Shown here piece after piece: positions 63,515 through 64,000 of a stretch of 64,000 nt of DNA. How positions within the stretch are numbered: the first letter of the stretch is position 1; every line of letters begins with the position of its first letter. The notes under the pieces are model-generated. The model was given only the letters and a program-made list of their open reading frames with translations, was not told the origin of the DNA and did not search any database. The position numbers and the translations under genes are program-made. The stretch covers positions 1 to 64,000 of the forward strand of contig QCDN01000003.1 of assembly GCA_003280885.1 (NCBI GenBank), given 5' to 3'. Origin of the DNA: Prochlorococcus sp. AG-355-J04. GTDB taxonomy: Bacteria > Cyanobacteriota > Cyanobacteriia > PCC-6307 > Cyanobiaceae.

Positions 63515-63673
63515 ATGAATAATTCATTTGTTTCTACAAACCAGAATACAGAAATAGATTCTATTAATTCATATTTTGAGTGTATAACCGAATGCAGTAT
63601 TGTGGATGGTCATCAAGAATGTATTACTCGTTGTTTAGAAGTTCATTTAAAGGGTGATGATCAAAATGAATAA
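63515..63673 (+). CDS. Small twin-CX3C protein (52 residues)
   Basis: ATG at 63515 gives 52 residues; an in-frame TTG at 63464 would add 17. The core FECITECSIVDGHQECITRC holds two CX3C motifs (CITEC and CITRC) nine residues apart, the two halves of a likely helical hairpin pinned by two disulphides or one metal. The end is LEVHLKGDDQNE. No signal peptide. The following ORF overlaps by eight bases. Confidence 0.65.
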   Translation: MNNSFVSTNQNTEIDSINSYFECITECSIVDGHQECITRCLEVHLKGDDQNE

Positions 63674-63818
63674 AAAAAATTCACCTCAAAGGAAAACAAC
63701 TTTAAAATGGAACTCGAATGGAGAGCTTTCAGAAATTGATATGTTAAGAATTTTAGAAAAGATATCAGCTAATGAACTTAATCAATATGAATTAACATGC
63801 GATTCTGATCAAATTTAA
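63666..63818 (+). CDS. Small protein overlapping the twin-CX3C gene (50 residues)
   Basis: ATG at 63666 lies eight bases inside the previous gene's end, typical of coupled translation. Fifty residues: basic start MNKKNSPQRKTTLKW, then SNGELSEIDMLRILEKIS, ending LTCDSDQI with one cysteine. It is soluble. No family is recognised; the overlap suggests a partner of the CX3C protein. Confidence 0.55.
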   Translation: MNKKNSPQRKTTLKWNSNGELSEIDMLRILEKISANELNQYELTCDSDQI

Positions 63819-64000
63819 AAATCTCTTTTTCAATATTTTTACTTATGCTGCTGATAAAAAAGAAGCATATGGGATTTCGGTAAGTTATCAGTTATTAATT
63901 AACTAGATTTCAATAAAGATTAAGGACATATTAACAATATTTAAGTTTTTATTTTAAAAAATTAATTTTTAGAACTCCTATTTTTTTTTAAGAATTTTTT

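Noticed and set aside
63819..64000. Possible coding fragment (TYAADKKEAYGISVSYQ) at the end of the window
   Set aside because: No start codon in frame and only about 28 codons before a stop; could be the edge of something outside, but not supportable.

Overview
The window is a chromosomal segment of a picocyanobacterium, almost certainly Prochlorococcus of a high-light type. The evidence is a strongly AT-rich sequence, very short intergenic spaces and small gene sizes. It also carries a high-light-inducible protein, a split ClpR/ClpP3 protease operon, the NblS (Hik33) sensor kinase, a PSII S4-domain protein, and kaiB-kaiC without kaiA. No insertion sequence, integrase, prophage or CRISPR array was seen.

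Layout. 0-8.7 kb is housekeeping: ftsZ, SRP RNA, panB, hemW, a PIN-TRAM protein, clpR-clpP3, ilvC and cobD. 8.7-10.5 kb holds an hli gene, four small membrane or secreted proteins and the HU gene. 11-16.9 kb has a glycogen debranching enzyme, tRNA-Gly, a sugar/cation symporter, an MlaE-type permease and two cyanobacterial conserved proteins. 16.9-28.9 kb contains plsY, pyrF, tyrS, pepA, msrA and a compact outer-membrane cluster (purC-bamA-lpxC-fabZ-lpxA-lpxB). 29-36 kb has purD, nblS tail to tail with kaiC, kaiB, and rplU-rpmA. 36-46 kb has truB, SpoIID-like, rnz, pentapeptide, ferredoxin, prmA, serA, the PSII S4 gene, tRNA-Val and small redox or membrane genes. 46-56.6 kb is more accessory. 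It holds DoxX, a photolyase-like protein with apparently swapped domains, a stand-alone NAD-ligase-like adenylation domain, an SDR, murD, a pirin, DUF1643, DUF2214, a GAF protein and a flavoprotein. 56.8-64 kb is dense in microproteins of 31-78 residues, many with one membrane segment, mixed with a DMT transporter, a cupin, a DUF805 protein and a membrane desaturase. It also contains one frameshifted gene.

Functional themes: lipid A and outer-membrane assembly; purine and pyrimidine synthesis; a reduced KaiBC timing system beside a light and nutrient stress kinase; and many unexplained small membrane proteins. The points most worth following up are the domain-swapped photolyase homologue, the divergent solo ligase domain, two small-protein families with members a few kb apart, and recent gene decay at 2.6 and 61.5 kb. 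Sixteen candidate small ORFs below 60 residues were read by eye and are listed with matching caution. All functional statements rest on motif recognition, not on database searches.
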